Of a DNA stretch of 64,000 nt, positions 26,572 through 36,331 are shown in pieces; position 1 is the stretch's first letter, and every line of letters starts with the position of its first letter. Source of the stretch: an uncultured Aquimarina sp. (GTDB lineage: Bacteria; Bacteroidota; Bacteroidia; Flavobacteriales; Flavobacteriaceae); contig CANMLW010000001.1 of the NCBI GenBank assembly GCA_947498705.1, positions 558,001-622,000 of the forward strand, in the 5' to 3' direction. The notes beneath the pieces are model-generated. The model was not told where the DNA came from, made no database searches, and saw nothing but the letters and a program-made list of their open reading frames with translations. Position numbers and translations under genes: made by a program.

Positions 26572-26994
26572 TTAAAATTCTCGAACAAAGCTTACACTAC
26601 GAATAATCCCTTTTTCAACTTTATAAATAGAAATGTATTTCGTTACTTTTCCTTCTTTGGTTACTATTTCATGATTGATAACATAGGGACCATTATCCAT
26701 CTGATTTACAATATTTACCGATATTGATTTGTTTTCAAAACTTTCTTTAAAAATTGAAGCTAATCTATCTGCACCTTCACCCAATAGCTTATCTGGATAG
26801 GTATAAATTGCTACATTGGTGTGATAAAGCTTTATGAATTCGTCATAATTATGGTTATTATAATAATCCATTCTTTTATTGACTACTTCCAGTGGTGTCA
26901 AATTAGAATAATTTTGTAAATTTTTTAACGTGGAATTGCTGTCGCAAGCTGTTAATAGGAAAATTAGTAGGCTTAAAAACGTTACTCTTTTCAT
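26572..26994 (-). CDS. SnoaL/NTF2-like lipoprotein
   Basis: 140 residues. The lipobox LLTAC and signal peptide (FLSLLIFLLTAC) mark an exported lipoprotein. The mature domain starts LTPLEVVNKRMDYYNNHNYDEFIKLYHTNVAIY, the NTF2/SnoaL-type cone fold of small ligand-binding or steroid-isomerase-like proteins. The start was moved to the ATG at 26994 (KRVTF), since the 10 residues upstream are not signal-like. Function unknown. Confidence 0.65.
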   Translation of the reverse strand: MKRVTFLSLLIFLLTACDSNSTLKNLQNYSNLTPLEVVNKRMDYYNNHNYDEFIKLYHTNVAIYTYPDKLLGEGADRLASIFKESFENKSISVNIVNQMDNGPYVINHEIVTKEGKVTKYISIYKVEKGIIRSVSFVREF

Positions 26995-27085
26995 AGTAGT
27001 ACAGAATATGGTTAATAGCACCAATATTCAGTAGAATACGTTTAAAATACTTTAAAAAACACGTTTCCTTTAATAAAAAAGTTAG

Positions 27086-28087
27086 TTACACTTTTTTGTA
27101 AGCCGAAGGTGTTAGGCCTGTTTTTTTCTTAAATGCCAGATTAAAAGAAGTTACGTTGCCAAAACCTGATTCGTAGGCAATAGTGGCAATTTTTTCATTT
27201 TTGAATGCAGGGTCTTGCAAGAGTGCTTTGGCTTTTTCTATGCGATATTGATTAACAAAATCGTAAAAATTTTGATTAGCGTTTTCATTTATTGCTTGTG
27301 AAATTTCTCTTGATTTAACACTTAACCTTTTTGCAATACTATGTAGGCTAATCTTTTCATTTAAATAGTTTTTTTCGCTTTCAAAAAGGGTAATAATTTG
27401 TTCATACAATGTTTGTGAATCTATTTTATCTAGTGGGGAACTACTATATTTTTGCATTTGCAAACGATGTTGATGCAAAAAAAGATAACTAAATGAATAA
27501 ATTAGTAAAGAATAAAATATTGGGCTTCTAATATAATAGTAGGTAAAATCTAATAAGTTTCCGATGTAATGAATCCAAATAAGTGTTGCTCCTAGTAGAA
27601 TCTTTTGGTACCAACCAAATAGGTTCTTACTTACTTTTAATTTGTTTTGATATAGATGATTCCATGAAGCTATTAGATAAATAAGTAGATGAAATACTGC
27701 AATTCCATAGTTCCAAAATGATTCAAAACTACCATTTCTAGGTACAAATGGAATAAAAAAGAGAAAGAGAATGAATGGTAAGAAATGGAGATAAGTTTTT
27801 AATGTAAATTCTTTATTTTTTTCAAAAAGTACAATTCCATATAACCACAAAGCAGGAGATGCTATTAATATTCCTGAAATGCCAATATTGTTTTGCCAGT
27901 TTTCTAAGGGGATATAATAATTTAACACTGATTTGCCTATTCTAATAGTCAACCCTAACAAAAAAAGACCTAGAAAAAAATGTCGTTTTCTGTTTCCACT
28001 TTTAATACTGAAAATGTAAAAGCTTATGAATACCCCTTGTACCAGACCAACAGAGGCAAGAATTAAGATGACACCAGTAGTCAACAT
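27086..28087 (-). CDS. AraC-family regulator with membrane sensor
   Basis: 333 residues. About seven membrane helices in the first 215 residues, then a C-terminal AraC-type double HTH (LHSIAKRLSVKSREISQAIN and ARIATIAYESGFGNVTSFNLAFKKKTGLTP pattern, quoted in parts). This is the Bacteroidota membrane-bound AraC design: a membrane receptor with a cytoplasmic DNA-binding domain. It is divergent from another such regulator at 28415, with a 16-bp hairpin between them. Confidence 0.85.
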   Translation of the reverse strand: MLTTGVILILASVGLVQGVFISFYIFSIKSGNRKRHFFLGLFLLGLTIRIGKSVLNYYIPLENWQNNIGISGILIASPALWLYGIVLFEKNKEFTLKTYLHFLPFILFLFFIPFVPRNGSFESFWNYGIAVFHLLIYLIASWNHLYQNKLKVSKNLFGWYQKILLGATLIWIHYIGNLLDFTYYYIRSPIFYSLLIYSFSYLFLHQHRLQMQKYSSSPLDKIDSQTLYEQIITLFESEKNYLNEKISLHSIAKRLSVKSREISQAINENANQNFYDFVNQYRIEKAKALLQDPAFKNEKIATIAYESGFGNVTSFNLAFKKKTGLTPSAYKKV

Positions 28088-28147
28088 TTTGTAATTTATA
28101 TTTTAAAGTTATTTATCGAAGTTGTACAACTGTATATTTTTTACTAC

Positions 28148-28183
28148 CTACTTTTAATAACACGTTTGTGTTATTAAAAGTAG
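28148..28183. promoter_or_regulatory. 16-bp perfect hairpin between divergent AraC genes
   Basis: CTACTTTTAATAACAC (28148-28163), loop GTTT, and its complement (28168-28183). It lies in the shared upstream region of two AraC genes and could be an operator or cruciform. The rest of 28088-28414 is AT-rich without clear signals. Confidence 0.55.
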
Positions 28184-28414
28184 TTTATATCTTTTGATAC
28201 CAAAGGTATTAACTCTCCCTAAATAAAATGTTATTTATTCATTCCAGCTCTTCGTTTCTTATAAATTATGCTTCCCTCCTAATATGCGATTGTATAAATA
28301 ATGTTAAGTAACTTTACCCATTATTTCTCTAGAATGTACTTTTTCTTGTATATTCAACACTTAAAACCAACTTGTTATAAGCAATAACTTTTGCCTAATT
28401 AATTTCTACAAAGA

Positions 28415-29506
28415 TTGAATACAACCATATTAGATTTTGCCATTATTGCGAGTGGAATTATAGGGTATTTTATAAGCTTCTCCTTAGTTACTACTTCTTT
28501 TTATAAAAGCCGCGCTAACAATTACCTTTCTTTATCATTGTTCTTGCTAACAAGTTTGACCATTTTAGATTGGTATGAGGCAGAAAATATCTTCTTGATA
28601 TTTTTATTCGATATCATGTTAGATTTGTTATTTGCTGTTACTTTATTCACATATTTTCTAATTCAAATTAATCATGTCTATCTTAAAACAAAGTGGTATA
28701 AATGGTTGTACGTTCCTTTCTTTTGCTCAGTGATTATTGATAGTGTTACCTGGATATATTTTATTTTTTACGAATATGATCAAAATTTAGATGATCTTTT
28801 ATTTGACCTAAAGAGTGGTATATCATATGCCTATAATGTGTTTTTAATCTTTTGGGGGAGGAATTTAGTAAAACGTTCTAATACTGTTTCGGAAGAGAAA
28901 AAACGTTGGTTATTACGATTAAACCTCTTTATTATATGCATTATTATAATTTGGCTTTTGTCTCAACTTGAAGTGTCCATTTTTGATTCTGTATATGTAA
29001 CAAATCTTCTATGGATACTGGTTTCCTGTTTGTCATGGTGGATTTTATATTATGGTGTGTTTCGATTACAAATTGTAACTCAAAAAGACGAAATACACCA
29101 ATATTTAGTTTCAAAAAACATAAAAAGCACTAAATCCAAAAGAAGAATAAACGAAGCTACTGCTTCAAAAATTATTGCTCAATTATATAAAATAATGGAT
29201 GAAGAGGAACTTTATAAAAACCCTCTTTTAAGTAGGTTAGATTTAGCAAATCGATTAGGTACTAACGAAATGTATTTATCGCAGATTGTAAATCAGGAAC
29301 TGAATAAAAGCATCATTTCGTTTGTAAATGAATATCGAATTGAAGCTGCAAAAAACTTATTACATAACCCAATGTTTAATAAATATTCTTTAGAAGCCAT
29401 TGGTATGGAAGTAGGTTTTAAATCCAAGAGTACTTTCTATAGTACATTTAAAAAAAGTTTGGAGATGTCACCGGGAGCTTTTAGAAAACTTCAAAAAATG
29501 TCCTGA
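28415..29506 (+). CDS. AraC-family regulator with membrane sensor
   Basis: 363 residues from a TTG codon; no in-frame ATG lies close upstream. The N-terminal 220 residues hold several membrane helices. The C-terminal AraC domain has SRLDLANRLGTNEMYLSQIVNQE and EAIGMEVGFKSKSTFYSTFKK. It is divergent from the AraC gene at 27086 and upstream of a secreted S41 peptidase gene, which may be its target. Confidence 0.82.
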   Translation: MNTTILDFAIIASGIIGYFISFSLVTTSFYKSRANNYLSLSLFLLTSLTILDWYEAENIFLIFLFDIMLDLLFAVTLFTYFLIQINHVYLKTKWYKWLYVPFFCSVIIDSVTWIYFIFYEYDQNLDDLLFDLKSGISYAYNVFLIFWGRNLVKRSNTVSEEKKRWLLRLNLFIICIIIIWLLSQLEVSIFDSVYVTNLLWILVSCLSWWILYYGVFRLQIVTQKDEIHQYLVSKNIKSTKSKRRINEATASKIIAQLYKIMDEEELYKNPLLSRLDLANRLGTNEMYLSQIVNQELNKSIISFVNEYRIEAAKNLLHNPMFNKYSLEAIGMEVGFKSKSTFYSTFKKSLEMSPGAFRKLQKMS

Positions 29507-29606
29507 TTCGTAAAACATTAACGTTTTAGCACTTCTTCAATCTCAAAATTACCTTTTTATTTTTTTGATGCTGATACTTTTACCTCACAAATCAAAAAAT
29601 ATAAAA

Positions 29607-31007
29607 ATGACTAATACCGATATCAAAAAAGAAATAATAAAGCTTCTTAAAGCATTTTCATTACTATGGATTATTCTAAGTTTTATTGCCTGTGAAATTG
29701 ATGATAGCACTACTCTACCACAAGATTCAATCAATGGGTTTTGGCAAATAGAAGACAAGGGGTGGATTTTCGAATTTACCGATGGAAATGATATATTTTA
29801 CAACATAAATACAGCTGGGTGTGCAATTCAAAACGATGATTTTGTACTTAAAGATTTTTACGGATTTAAATTTGATATGATACGCAAAAATGAACTCATA
29901 GCCTCTTCAGAACTATCAGATTCTGAAATAAAATTTGTTCGGTTGCCAAATCAAAACCCGAATTGCTTACCTGATCAAGTTTCGAATACAGAAGATCCTG
30001 TAATTAATTTTGATCATTTCTGGAATATTTTTAACGACTACTATGCTTTTTTTGAAGCAAGAAATATTGATTGGTCAAGATATGAAAACTTACGAAACCA
30101 AGTTACTACAGAAAACTTTTATAGTACTTTAGAAGAGTTAGCCTATGTATTAGAAGATAGCCATGTAAGTATTATTGATGATGATAAAAACATACAAATC
30201 GAATCTGGAAATCCTAAATTATTAGAAAGATTAAATGCCAATTTAAGTGGAGATCTAATTCTTGAAAATGAGGAAGACTTTATTAATCTAAGCAATCAAA
30301 AACTAATTACCATAATTACAGAATATTTGAATGGTAATTTTGAATTAGATGAACGAGAAAATATTATGTGGGGGGTAATTAATAATGTTGGATACATTAA
30401 TATTTTAAATATGGAAGGGTATGGAACTGATTTTAACGATGAAATCTCAGCCTTAAATGTTCTTTTAGACACAGTGATGAATGACCTTAACGATTCTGGA
30501 GCTTCAAAACTAATTATAGATATACGTTTTAATAGTGGTGGCTATGATACCGTAGCCTTGGATATGGTATCTCGTTTTATGGATCAGGAACGTATTTCTT
30601 ATTTTAAAAAGGCAAGATTAGGAGATAGCTATACTGAAAACAAATCCTTTTCTGTATCACCTAAAGGGAATTTCCAATTTACCGACGATATTATTTTACT
30701 AACTAGCCCTTACACCGTAAGTGCAGCCGAACTTTTTGCATTATGTGTAAAAGATCTACCATATGTAACTATTGTTGGAGAAAATACTAGTGGTGCTTTT
30801 TCAACTATTCTAGAGCATGTGTTACCCAATGGAGCAGAAATAGGATTATCTAATGAAATATATAGTGATGTTCAGGGAGCGGTTTTTGAAATTGTTGGTA
30901 TTGGCCCCAACACACAAGAAAATCAGGTTCCCTTTTTATTAACTCAAGATTTTCTAGAAGAAAAAGATGGTGGAATAGAACGTGCATTGGAAATTTTAAA
31001 TAATTAA
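29607..31007 (+). CDS. S41-family (C-terminal-processing-type) peptidase lipoprotein
   Basis: 466 residues from the ATG at 29607. The signal ends in LSFIAC, a lipobox. The S41 core is visible: DIRFNSGGYDTVAL, the catalytic-serine segment LLTSPYTVSAAELFALC, and VGENTSGAF. S41 enzymes cut exported or denatured proteins at their C-termini. A PDZ domain is not obvious. It follows the AraC regulator gene and ends in a terminator. Confidence 0.8.
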   Translation: MTNTDIKKEIIKLLKAFSLLWIILSFIACEIDDSTTLPQDSINGFWQIEDKGWIFEFTDGNDIFYNINTAGCAIQNDDFVLKDFYGFKFDMIRKNELIASSELSDSEIKFVRLPNQNPNCLPDQVSNTEDPVINFDHFWNIFNDYYAFFEARNIDWSRYENLRNQVTTENFYSTLEELAYVLEDSHVSIIDDDKNIQIESGNPKLLERLNANLSGDLILENEEDFINLSNQKLITIITEYLNGNFELDERENIMWGVINNVGYINILNMEGYGTDFNDEISALNVLLDTVMNDLNDSGASKLIIDIRFNSGGYDTVALDMVSRFMDQERISYFKKARLGDSYTENKSFSVSPKGNFQFTDDIILLTSPYTVSAAELFALCVKDLPYVTIVGENTSGAFSTILEHVLPNGAEIGLSNEIYSDVQGAVFEIVGIGPNTQENQVPFLLTQDFLEEKDGGIERALEILNN

Positions 31008-31047
31008 AAAATAGGTTTTAATCACATTTCATACACTACCCTGCTTT

Positions 31048-31082
31048 TAATATCCAGAAAGTTTTAAACCTTCTGGATATTA
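31048..31082 (+). terminator. Terminator of the S41 gene
   Basis: 12-bp stem TAATATCCAGAA/TTCTGGATATTA (31048-31059 / 31071-31082) with an 11-base loop, followed by an A/T-rich tail. Confidence 0.7.
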
Positions 31083-31387
31083 TTATAAAAAATGGCACCA
31101 GGTTATTTGTTTTGCATTTAAAGGAAGGCTAGTTTATTGATATAGAATTCTATAAGAACTAATATGTTCATAAGTGCATGAAAAACAGACTATTAATCGT
31201 GTTTTAAATTACCTATAAGCATTTTAAGCATATTCTGTACCATCCTCTATATTTTTTTAAATACGCGATTCTCAGCGATTATATTATGTAAAATAGAAAC
31301 ATACCATAAATAGTATCATCTAGAACAAAAACTTGAGACGCAGATACAAGTATCCAAAATGTATAGTTATTTTATTATGATCTCATA
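31083..31387. other. Intergenic region with inverted 18-mer
   Basis: About 300 bases between convergent genes. It holds AAATACGCGATT (31256-31270 area), the inverse of AATCGCGTATTT near 18926, and the 18-mer in inverse orientation. Nothing else is recognised. Confidence 0.5.
31281..31298 (-). repeat. 18-bp dispersed repeat, inverted copy
   Basis: Exact reverse complement of TTCTATTTTACATAATAT. With the copies at 18472 and 19387 it brackets the 12-kb region that holds the defence island. Confidence 0.8.
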
Positions 31388-32587
31388 TTACCTAATAAAA
31401 GCCGGTAACACGCTTTTCGCTATTACCTGCAAAGTACTGTTATCGTTCTTATGGGCGGTAACCACTATTATCAGATCAAGTTCTTTAATCAGAATAATAT
31501 ATTGGCCACCTCCACCCTGAGCAGATACGGTAAAATAACTTTTATTACCATATTTTAAATCTGCACTCCACCAGTAATAACCATACCCTTGATTAGAGAC
31601 ATCCTTACCGCCTCCATATACATCATCATCACCGGTTAGAAGAATTCTGCTGGTTGCTTTGTTGATAAATGCTTCTGGAATCAGTTGTTCTCCTTTCCAC
31701 TTACCATTGTTCATAGCCAACATACCCCATTTGATCATATTTCGTGCTGTCATATTGGTACCCCAACCTGCTTCGGGAACACCGCTAACATTCGTTCTCC
31801 AACGATAATTTGTAATCTCCATTTTGTCCAAGAGTTCTTTTTTAATAAAATCTTTTGCCGACTCTGGTACAATTGCATCAATGACGTGCATCACCAATAT
31901 CGGATCACTTTGGTATTTAAAACTCTGAGAATCTGAAGTAATGGGTTCGCTATGTTCTAGGTAAGTTTGAATAAGTCCCTGCCCTTTTAACTGGATTGGG
32001 TTTTTATCAAATTCTTCTCGCTGCTCTTCACTAATACGAATACCAGAACGCATGGTCAATGCCTGATGCAACGTAATTTTTTCTACGCCAGCAACAAATT
32101 TTGTGGGATCCAGGTCCTTTAGAAAATTGATCAACGGCTTGTCCAAATCATCCATAGTCAAATACCCTAATTGTATCGCACGACCGAGTGCCAGGCCAGT
32201 GTAAACTTTGGTTGCTGATGCTTGGAAATGCGGTAAATCAATACGACCACGTAGGTAATAGGGTTCAAATAAGAGTTTACCCTTTTGGACAATATGAAAA
32301 CTGTCGAAATTATCATGATTATTATCAGTGATATCCTGTGCCAGCTTAAGAATTATCGCTTTATTACCTCCATCAACACCCAATTTACCCACAGCAATAC
32401 CATCTTTTTTATCTTCTGGTGTTACATCGATAAAAGCTTCTTTGAGTTTAGGAATATCCCTGAATGAAAGCGTAGCTTCGGCGGTAGTAGCTTCGGGGGC
32501 TTTTTCATATTTTTTTTGTGCATTTACTGAGGTAATACTGCACATAGTAGTTATTAAAGTAAAATACAATATGTATTTAAAATTCAT
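31388..32587 (-). CDS. Serine hydrolase, beta-lactamase/class C-like
   Basis: About 400 residues from the ATG at 32587 (a start four codons upstream at 32599 is also possible). A signal peptide is followed by the SxxK motif SATK (about 125) and a C-terminal GYGYYWWSADL and SAQGGGGQYIILI region, matching penicillin-binding-protein-like serine hydrolases (class C beta-lactamase fold). The export signal suggests a periplasmic esterase or peptidase. It lies next to a TolB-like gene and has no obvious operon partner. Confidence 0.78.
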   Translation of the reverse strand: MNFKYILYFTLITTMCSITSVNAQKKYEKAPEATTAEATLSFRDIPKLKEAFIDVTPEDKKDGIAVGKLGVDGGNKAIILKLAQDITDNNHDNFDSFHIVQKGKLLFEPYYLRGRIDLPHFQASATKVYTGLALGRAIQLGYLTMDDLDKPLINFLKDLDPTKFVAGVEKITLHQALTMRSGIRISEEQREEFDKNPIQLKGQGLIQTYLEHSEPITSDSQSFKYQSDPILVMHVIDAIVPESAKDFIKKELLDKMEITNYRWRTNVSGVPEAGWGTNMTARNMIKWGMLAMNNGKWKGEQLIPEAFINKATSRILLTGDDDVYGGGKDVSNQGYGYYWWSADLKYGNKSYFTVSAQGGGGQYIILIKELDLIIVVTAHKNDNSTLQVIAKSVLPAFIR

Positions 32588-32711
32588 TTTAATATCCATA
32601 ACCTTTTTTGATTGAAATAAGCATTAATAATAATTGACTGATTTTATATTTGGTACCGTTATTTTGATATAAATAGTAACATTTTATTTGTTGTTTTTTT
32701 CTAACTCCTCA

Positions 32712-33668
32712 CTAACGTTTAAATACTGCATACCAGCTATTTGGGATAATTTTTTGCAATGAAGAACCATCTTTATGTATCATATAGATATGTCGATCTT
32801 TTTTATAATCATTGTAGGATGCAAATAGTATTTTAGAACCATCAGGAGACCATGATGGATACCAGTCATCATTATCATTATTAGTTAATCGTTTTTGATG
32901 AGAGCCATCAATATTCATCACATAGACTTCGTTATTTCCGTCCCTATTCGACATAAAAGTGATTTGCTTACCATCAGGAGAAATGTCAGGGTGCTGATCT
33001 TCAGATTCATTATTTGTGAGCGTAATAATGTTATTGCCATTTATATCTGCAATACATATTTCACTCTTTTTATCTTTGTATTTTGCATGATAGACAATTC
33101 TACCATCGGGCATAAAGTAAGGGGCTCCTCCACTTAATGGTTTTATTTGTTTTTGTTCACTACCATCAGCATTCATTATCCAAATTTCATACTGCCACAC
33201 TCCTACTGCATCTTTATATTCTCTTGCGAACACAATTTTCTTACCATCAGGAGACCAATCTGGTGCACTATCCCATTTATTTTTTGCATGTGTTAATCGC
33301 TTCCTATTGGTACCATCAATATTCATAGTATGAATAGACCAGGTCATTCTATCGTCATATTTTGAGTAAAAAGCAAAACGTTTTCCATCAGGAGACCAAG
33401 CTAAATAACCCCCTTTTCCATTTGTCTTTTTAATAGTAGGTCTACCTTCTGTATCAATAGCATAAATTTCTACATTACCAGAAACTGGTACATGAGCGAT
33501 CGTATATGATGATGATTTAGGCATATTAGTTTTGGTTTCCTGGCACCAAGCGACAAAATTTAACAACAACAAAATCAGTATGGTTAAGGGGGTTATTGGT
33601 CTCAAAACGGTTATTTTCATTTTTTCTCTTTTTACAGATTTAAAGTATCTCTTTATTAGTTTTTTCAT
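32712..33668 (-). CDS. TolB-like (PD40) beta-propeller exported protein
   Basis: 318 residues. The export signal includes TPLTILILLLLNFVAWCQ. Repeats of LAWSPDGKRFAF, PDWSPDGKKIVF and PDISPDGKQITF are PD40 blades, so the mature part is a six- or seven-bladed propeller. It may bind a partner in the periplasm, like TolB, but the short length and lack of a C-terminal TolB domain leave its role open. Confidence 0.75.
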   Translation of the reverse strand: MKKLIKRYFKSVKREKMKITVLRPITPLTILILLLLNFVAWCQETKTNMPKSSSYTIAHVPVSGNVEIYAIDTEGRPTIKKTNGKGGYLAWSPDGKRFAFYSKYDDRMTWSIHTMNIDGTNRKRLTHAKNKWDSAPDWSPDGKKIVFAREYKDAVGVWQYEIWIMNADGSEQKQIKPLSGGAPYFMPDGRIVYHAKYKDKKSEICIADINGNNIITLTNNESEDQHPDISPDGKQITFMSNRDGNNEVYVMNIDGSHQKRLTNNDNDDWYPSWSPDGSKILFASYNDYKKDRHIYMIHKDGSSLQKIIPNSWYAVFKR

Positions 33669-33792
33669 CTTACAAAGGATGTTTTTTTATCCCGTTTTTC
33701 TATACGAAATTGCTTCAACTGCTCTATATACGCATGAACTGCTCTAAGAGGATGATTATATTGACTATCTTGCATTGGTAAAATCACTAAAA

Positions 33793-35475
33793 ATGAACTT
33801 GAGATTTTTTCCCAATTTCCTTTTACTATTTTTTCTATTACTTGTAACCTCCTGTTCTAAACAATCCGTTTTTAAGGAAGGTCAAACGATATTCAAAATT
33901 GGAGATCAACAAGAGTGGGCAGTAAAAGATCTGAATGATCAGCATTGGGAAAATCGCATCATTTGGGTACCAGATGGTCAGGTTTTTTGGTCCAGAACCA
34001 AAATAGATCTTCTAAAAACTTCAGAAGCATTACATCCATACGGTCTTCATCTACAAGTATATGGAGAGTATGAAGTTTTTTGGGATGGTGTTTTAATCGG
34101 CAAAAACGGAAATCCCGGACAGGAAGCTATACTTGATCCCGAAGGTAAAATGTGGGCTACCTTTAGTATCCCAACGCACCTTACAGAAGCAGGAGAGCAT
34201 CTATTGGCGTTACGATCAAGTCTTTATTATTTTCCGGATCATTTAGAAATCGAAGAACTCAAAATAGATTATTATGATGATTTACTAATTGATCGACTCA
34301 TAGAATCCTCTTATATGCATCTCTTTGCAGGCGCTTTTCTTATCGCTTCTATCTATTTTTTATTTCTTTTTCTTGGAAACAAAAAGGAGTATGCAACATT
34401 GATTTTTAGTATTTGTTGTTTTCTGTTTTTTGCCCTGATATTCGCAGAATATAGTAAAGCTTATTTATCTATTCACTACAGTATGCATGTAGTACGCTTA
34501 CGTATCATAAGCTTTTTGATGCTTGGTATTTCTTTTTTGATTCCGTTCTATTTTTCTATGCAGTTTCCTTTTCCTAAACAAAAGGTGCTACTAACTCTTT
34601 ATACGGGTATTCTTTTATATATTTTCTTATCCAGACATGTCTTCGAATTGACTGCCAACAATATGGCGTTAAGCATGTGGTTGTTTTCTTTTGGAATTGT
34701 AGTGTTTGGAGTGTATAAAAAGATGAAAGGTGCTCGACTTGTACTGTTAACTATTTTATTATCCGTACCAATAGGCTTTGTCACTCCCTTTAACAAAAGT
34801 TTGTTTACAGGGTTCAGTCTTATACTTTTAGGTATGTTTTATCTGCTTTCTCTCAGAATCAAAGAACAACGGTTGGCATATGAAAATTCTTTGGTTCAAT
34901 CTACACGCCTGCGACTAGAATTACTTAAAAAAAATATTCAACCACATTTTTTGTTGAACACATTAACCTCATTAATAGATTGGATAGAAGAAGCACCTAA
35001 GAAAGGTGTTTTGTTTATAGAAGCTTTAGCCAAAGAATTTGATCTTTTTAACCAGATAGAAAGTAAAACATTGATTCCTATAACTCAAGAAATAGCACTT
35101 TGTCGTACACATCTTGAAATAATGGAATACCGCAACGAAATTAACTATTCTCTGGAGGAAGAAGGTATCGATTTTGAAGAAAAAATACCTCCCGGAGTTC
35201 TTCATACGTTGTTGGAAAATGGGATTACGCATAGCTTGCCTCTTGAAGATAACAGTATTATATTTAAACTGGTTTTTGAAGTGAACAAGGATTATAAATG
35301 CTATACATTTTTAACCTTTAGCGTTCCTGTAGATCAAAATGCGAATCATACAAAAGAAGGCACAGGACTAAAGTATATAAAAGCTCGACTTACAGAGAGT
35401 TATCTTGAGCAATGGGAACTCACTTCGGAACCCGTAAATCATGGTTGGAAAAATACCATCAAAATATATTCTTAA
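33793..35475 (+). CDS. LytS-type sensor histidine kinase with periplasmic lipoprotein-like domain
   Basis: 560 residues from the ATG at 33793. The N-terminal signal LLLVTSC ends in a possible lipobox, then an extracellular region of about 150 residues, then about seven membrane helices. The cytoplasmic part has the LytS histidine motif IQPHFLLNTL and a GHKL-type ATPase with LLENGITHSL. It senses an external or membrane signal and phosphorylates the LytTR regulator encoded just 4 bases downstream. A lipid anchor followed by internal helices would be unusual. Confidence 0.8.
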   Translation: MNLRFFPNFLLLFFLLLVTSCSKQSVFKEGQTIFKIGDQQEWAVKDLNDQHWENRIIWVPDGQVFWSRTKIDLLKTSEALHPYGLHLQVYGEYEVFWDGVLIGKNGNPGQEAILDPEGKMWATFSIPTHLTEAGEHLLALRSSLYYFPDHLEIEELKIDYYDDLLIDRLIESSYMHLFAGAFLIASIYFLFLFLGNKKEYATLIFSICCFLFFALIFAEYSKAYLSIHYSMHVVRLRIISFLMLGISFLIPFYFSMQFPFPKQKVLLTLYTGILLYIFLSRHVFELTANNMALSMWLFSFGIVVFGVYKKMKGARLVLLTILLSVPIGFVTPFNKSLFTGFSLILLGMFYLLSLRIKEQRLAYENSLVQSTRLRLELLKKNIQPHFLLNTLTSLIDWIEEAPKKGVLFIEALAKEFDLFNQIESKTLIPITQEIALCRTHLEIMEYRNEINYSLEEEGIDFEEKIPPGVLHTLLENGITHSLPLEDNSIIFKLVFEVNKDYKCYTFLTFSVPVDQNANHTKEGTGLKYIKARLTESYLEQWELTSEPVNHGWKNTIKIYS

Positions 35476-35479
35476 GGAA

Positions 35480-36178
35480 ATGAATATTTTAATTGTTGAA
35501 GATGAATCAAGAATCGCCAAAAGAATTGAACGAATGACTCGTGCTATTTTTGGAGATGCCTTACAATCAATAAAGCATATTAACACACTTCAAGAATCGG
35601 TAAAGTTTATAGAAAATAACGAATTAGATCTTGTTCTTTTAGACTTAAATCTTAAAGGTAGTAATGGGTTTGATTTGCTTACTACCGCAGTTTCTGAATC
35701 CTTTCATACGATTATTATTTCTGCCTATAAAGATCAGGCGATCACTGCTTTCGAATATGGAGTTTTGGATTTTGTGCCTAAACCCTTTAATCAAGAGCGG
35801 TTAGAACAGGCTTTTCATCGGATCAACACAAAAGAAAAAATAGCAAGTAATACTATTAAATTTTTAGCAGTAAAAAAACGACACAAGGTACAGCTAATAC
35901 CTATCGAAGATGTAATTTATATAAAAGGTGCAGGAGCTTATACCGAACTATTTCTAAAAGATGGAAAAAAAGAGTTGCATGGTAAACCACTCGAAAAGCT
36001 GGAGCAACTGTTATCATTTTCTTTTGAACGCATTCATAAATCATACTTGGTAAAAATGTCTAAAGTGAAGGAAATCATTGTAGAATCTGGAAGTAAATAT
36101 ATGGCAGAATTAAAGAATGGAGAACGCATTCCGATAGGAAGAACCAAGTACAAAGATATCAAAGCTAAGTGGTTTTAA
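35480..36178 (+). CDS. LytTR response regulator
   Basis: 232 residues from the ATG at 35480. Receiver domain: ILIVEDESRIAKRIERM, the phospho-acceptor aspartate in LVLLDLNLKG, and ISAYKDQAITAF. The C-terminal LytTR domain (PIEDVIYIKGAGAYTELFLKDG and RIHKSYLVKMSKVKEI) binds DNA. It pairs with the kinase just upstream. The upstream alternative start would overlap the kinase gene. Confidence 0.88.
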   Translation: MNILIVEDESRIAKRIERMTRAIFGDALQSIKHINTLQESVKFIENNELDLVLLDLNLKGSNGFDLLTTAVSESFHTIIISAYKDQAITAFEYGVLDFVPKPFNQERLEQAFHRINTKEKIASNTIKFLAVKKRHKVQLIPIEDVIYIKGAGAYTELFLKDGKKELHGKPLEKLEQLLSFSFERIHKSYLVKMSKVKEIIVESGSKYMAELKNGERIPIGRTKYKDIKAKWF

Positions 36179-36331
36179 GCAGCTAGCTTTTTCTGGATAT
36201 TTTATAAACCACTCTGTTGCCTTCTATCAGAAAGAAAAAAACATGTTAATACTTTATAGCATTTCAACTAGGCTAAGAAATATTACTATTTAGTATGGCA
36301 TAATTTAGTAAAACACTTAAGTTTCTGATAA

